In this document: positions 61,163 to 64,000 of the stretch, piece after piece
How the letters are laid out: each line of letters begins with the position of its first letter
Numbering within the stretch: the stretch's first letter is position 1
NCBI RefSeq assembly: GCF_004766055.1
Contig: NZ_SPQR01000008.1
Coordinates: 1 to 64,000, forward strand
Length of the DNA stretch: 64,000 bases
Reading direction: 5' to 3'
Source of the DNA: Desulfosporosinus sp. Sb-LF
GTDB taxonomy: Bacteria > Bacillota > Desulfitobacteriia > Desulfitobacteriales > Desulfitobacteriaceae
Position numbers and translations under genes: made by a program
Notes under the pieces: generated by a model
Told to the model about the DNA's origin: nothing
Database searches by the model: none
What the model saw: only the letters and a program-made list of their open reading frames with translations

Positions 61163-64000
61163 GTGAATACAGATATAATTGATGATGCTACCCATAGCAG
61201 ATTTGTCCACTTGCATAACCACACGGAATTTAGCTTGCTTGATGGAGCAGCACGAATCAATAATTTGGTCAGGCGTGCGGTAGACTTAAAAATGCCCGCT
61301 TTGGCTATTACTGATCATGGGGTCATGTATGGAGTCATCGATTTCTACAAGGCTTGCAAAAAAGCAGGGATTAAACCGATTATCGGTTGTGAAGTCTATG
61401 TAGCCCCCAATAAACGGACAGATCGGATACCTGGGAAGGACGATTCCCATCATCATTTGGTCTTATTGGCTGAGAATGAGCAGGGGTATCGCAATTTGAT
61501 TCGACTTGTTTCGATGGCTCATACTGAAGGCTTTTATTATAAGCCTCGAGTTGATAAAGAAATTCTTCGCAAGCACTCTGCGGGCCTTATTGCGTTGAGT
61601 GCCTGTTTGGCCGGAGAGATAGCGGATTATCTGGTACATGATCAATTGGATATGGCAGTGCAGAGCGCGCTTGATTATGAGGATATTTTCGGAAAGGAAA
61701 ATTTCTTTCTTGAAATTCAGGATCACGGTCTAGAGGAACAGCGCAAAGTCATTCGGGAAATGTGGAAAGTGCATGAACGCACGGGGATTCCGATGGTAGC
61801 AACGAATGATGTGCATTATGTTAACCGTGAGGATGCTCTTGTTCAAGATGCTTTACTCTGTATCCAAACCGGTAAAACTTTGTCAGATACCGCTCGGATG
61901 CGTTTCTCTAGTCAGGAATTCTTTCTCAAGTCTGAAGAGGAAATGGCTTTACAGTTCGGAGAACATCCTGAATTATTGGAAAATACGTTTCGAATTGCTG
62001 AACGCTGTCAGGTGGATTTCCATTTTGGAGGAAATTTATTACCGGTATTTGAAGTTCCTCAAGGGTACACATTAGAAGGTTTTCTCGAGGCCGAATGTCG
62101 CAGTGCCTTTCCGCGTTTCTATCCACAAATGAAGGAAGTAGAGCGTGAACGTTTGGATTATGAGCTCCAAGTTATCTTTCAAACGGGGTTTGCAGGATAT
62201 TTCCTGATTGTTGCAGATTTCTGTCGTTTTGCAAGGGAAAACTGCGTGGCAGTCGGGCCTGGGCGGGGGTCAGCGGCAGCAAGTATGGTGGCGTATTTAT
62301 TAGGAATCACATCGGTTGAACCGCTGCGCCATGATTTGCTTTTTGAACGGTTCTTAAATCCGGATCGAATCTCGATGCCGGATATTGACATAGATTTTGA
62401 CCCGGAAGGCCGGGAACGTGTGATCCGTTATGTCACGGAAAAATATGGCTCAGATAAGGTGTGCCAAATCATTACTTTTGGAACCATGGGTGCAAAAGCG
62501 GCAATTCGGGACGGGGGGCGGGTTTTAGGGATTCCCTTGGCCAGAGTGGACAAGGTAGCGAAAGCGATTCCTTCTGATTTAGGGATGACCTTGGAAAAAG
62601 CCTTAAGTGCATCTCCTGATTTGGCTCGTATGGTCGAAGAGGACGAAGAGATCAAGCGGCTTTATACCTTAGCTCGGTCTCTCGAAGGGATGACGAGACA
62701 CGCTTCTACGCATGCAGCAGGAATTGTTATCTCTAAAGATCCTCTTATGAATCATCTCCCCCTTCAGAGGACGTCGGAGGACTTTGTCATGACCCAATTT
62801 CCGATGAAAGTGGTCGAGGAAATTGGGCTCCTAAAGATGGACTTTCTAGGGCTGCGAAACTTGACGATTTTACAAGAGGCTGTGCGACGGATTGAGGAGA
62901 CTCAGGGGTTAAAGCTAGATTTTCAAACTCTGACACTGGATGATCCTCGGACGTATACGCTCTTAGCGTCCGGAAACAGTACGGGAATCTTTCAACTGGA
63001 AAGCGGCGGTATGCGCGCTATTTTGAAGGAGCTCAAGCCAACCTGTTTTGAGGATATTATAGCAGTTTTGGCTTTATATCGACCCGGTCCGATGGAACAA
63101 ATCCCGGAGTTTATCCGCCGAAAACACGGGGGCAATATCACGTATCTACATCCAAAACTGGAGACGATTCTTAAATCGACCTACGGGATTATCGTTTATC
63201 AGGAACAAGTCATGCAGATCGCTCGTGATCTTGGTGGATATTCTCTGGGTCGAGCGGATTTGCTCCGCCGGGCGATGGGGAAAAAGAAAAAGGAAATCAT
63301 GGAAGAGGAGCGCCAGAACTTCATTGAGGGGTTACAAGATGAGGATGGAACATGGATTATCCCCGGCGCACTTCGGATTGGTTTGACGCGTCAAGATGCA
63401 GAAGTAATTTTTGATCTAATGGCGAAGTTTGCCGAGTATGGTTTTAACAAGGGGCATGCAACAGCCTATGCCGTGATTTCGTATCAGACGGCCTATTTAA
63501 AAGCAAACTATCCCTTAGAGTTCATGGCTGCTCTTTTAAGCACTGTTATGGGCTCATCGGATAAAATATCGTTTTATATTCAAGATGCAAAGCTGAGTGG
63601 AATTCAAGTGCTCCCTCCCGACGTCCAATTCAGCCTAGTCGGATTTTCCACTGAGGAGCAGGCGATCCGTTTTGGATTGGGAGCTATCCGCAATGTGGGG
63701 GTCAATGTTGTGGAAAAGATCTTAGAAGCTCGTAAAGATGGCCTTTTTAAATCCCTAGATGATTTCTGCATGCGTGTCGATCAAAAGGTTTTAAACCGAC
63801 GTGTTCTAGAAAGTTTAGTTCGTGCTGGTGCCTTTAGTTCGTTTTGTTCAAGAGCACAGGCGATGGCTGTTTTGGACCAGGTTTTAGATACAGCGCAACG
63901 TCGACAAAAAGACAGGCTTTCGGGTCAATTTTCCCTTTTCGATTTGGATGAAGGGCTTGACGAGGGAATTAAACTACCCCAACTTCCAGATTTTCATGAA
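61163..64000 (+). CDS. dnaE: DNA polymerase III alpha subunit, 3' end beyond window
   Basis: 946 codons run to the window edge without a stop. The PHP domain opens with HLHNHTEFSLLDGAARI and ITDHGVMYG. The polymerase palm holds AVGPGRGSAAAS and the catalytic PDIDIDFDPEGRERV. Fingers and the region before the HhH and OB folds follow (GFNKGHATAYAVISYQTAYLKANYP). It is the replicative polymerase of DnaE type. GTG 61163 is the first start after an in-frame stop; the SD is weak. The remaining C-terminal part, about 200 residues, lies outside. Confidence 0.95.
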   Translation, partial: MNTDIIDDATHSRFVHLHNHTEFSLLDGAARINNLVRRAVDLKMPALAITDHGVMYGVIDFYKACKKAGIKPIIGCEVYVAPNKRTDRIPGKDDSHHHLVLLAENEQGYRNLIRLVSMAHTEGFYYKPRVDKEILRKHSAGLIALSACLAGEIADYLVHDQLDMAVQSALDYEDIFGKENFFLEIQDHGLEEQRKVIREMWKVHERTGIPMVATNDVHYVNREDALVQDALLCIQTGKTLSDTARMRFSSQEFFLKSEEEMALQFGEHPELLENTFRIAERCQVDFHFGGNLLPVFEVPQGYTLEGFLEAECRSAFPRFYPQMKEVERERLDYELQVIFQTGFAGYFLIVADFCRFARENCVAVGPGRGSAAASMVAYLLGITSVEPLRHDLLFERFLNPDRISMPDIDIDFDPEGRERVIRYVTEKYGSDKVCQIITFGTMGAKAAIRDGGRVLGIPLARVDKVAKAIPSDLGMTLEKALSASPDLARMVEEDEEIKRLYTLARSLEGMTRHASTHAAGIVISKDPLMNHLPLQRTSEDFVMTQFPMKVVEEIGLLKMDFLGLRNLTILQEAVRRIEETQGLKLDFQTLTLDDPRTYTLLASGNSTGIFQLESGGMRAILKELKPTCFEDIIAVLALYRPGPMEQIPEFIRRKHGGNITYLHPKLETILKSTYGIIVYQEQVMQIARDLGGYSLGRADLLRRAMGKKKKEIMEEERQNFIEGLQDEDGTWIIPGALRIGLTRQDAEVIFDLMAKFAEYGFNKGHATAYAVISYQTAYLKANYPLEFMAALLSTVMGSSDKISFYIQDAKLSGIQVLPPDVQFSLVGFSTEEQAIRFGLGAIRNVGVNVVEKILEARKDGLFKSLDDFCMRVDQKVLNRRVLESLVRAGAFSSFCSRAQAMAVLDQVLDTAQRRQKDRLSGQFSLFDLDEGLDEGIKLPQLPDFHE

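Overview
The window looks like a chromosomal segment from an anaerobic, endospore-forming member of the Clostridia, most like Desulfosporosinus or Desulfitobacterium (Desulfitobacteriaceae). The reasons are low to moderate GC, an alpha/beta-type small acid-soluble spore protein gene, an [FeFe]-hydrogenase with its own maturation genes, reverse rubrerythrin and rubredoxin-flavoprotein genes behind PerR-type boxes, and many TTG/GTG starts behind strong Shine-Dalgarno (SD) sites. The genus is inferred; it was not tested by a search.

Layout. 1-540 is the end of an rRNA operon: an intact 5S gene, then a degenerate second 5S copy carrying three copies of a 58-60 nt two-hairpin element. 541-5840 is gene-poor, with two very small genes, a GIY-YIG-like gene remnant, a PAS-GGDEF diguanylate cyclase and several hairpins. 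5843-11141 is a catabolic cluster: GntR regulator, hydantoinase/dihydropyrimidinase, a single-cysteine Asp/Glu-racemase-superfamily enzyme, an MFS transporter and a frameshifted FAA-family hydrolase. 13040-16138 encodes a polar amino acid ABC importer with two different permeases. 16770-17942 encodes a membrane sensor fused directly to a CitB/DcuR-type DNA-binding domain. 18242-28746 is a complete [FeFe]-hydrogenase module: three structural subunits, a TM1266-type regulator, and HydG, AspA, HydF and HydE. 28840-31320 holds redox genes and a frameshifted amidohydrolase. 31719-34687 is a yybP-ykoY (Mn2+) riboswitch in front of a P-type ATPase.

34995-37418 encodes an unusual three-part protein: a cyclic-nucleotide-type sensor, a degenerate sigma-54-type AAA+ domain and a membrane polyferredoxin. 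37525-43795 is mixed housekeeping (cupin, MscL, YwbE, RluA, M29 aminopeptidase, lipid kinase, CCA-adding enzyme). 43889-50014 holds a PerR-box-driven rubredoxin-flavin reductase, a hybrid histidine kinase overlapping an HD-GYP response regulator, and QueG. 50057-51522 is a c-di-GMP-I riboswitch followed by CheW and a soluble chemoreceptor. 51652-55325 (minus strand) encodes an aminotransferase, an Lrp regulator and aconitase. The rest encodes an FmdB-like zinc ribbon, TrmL, a TagO/WecA-type transferase, a GH18 protein, an MBL-fold hydrolase, a Cys-rich peptide, the spore protein, a YtoI-like CBS protein and the first 946 codons of dnaE.

Three themes connect these genes. A c-di-GMP circuit has a synthase, an HD-GYP hydrolase and a riboswitch-controlled chemotaxis pair. 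The hydrogenase module is self-contained. Oxidative-stress genes carry near-perfect PerR boxes on sigma-A promoters. The most unusual items are the hairpin-invaded 5S copy, the sensor-AAA-polyferredoxin fusion and the kinase-less Cache-HAMP-wHTH regulator.
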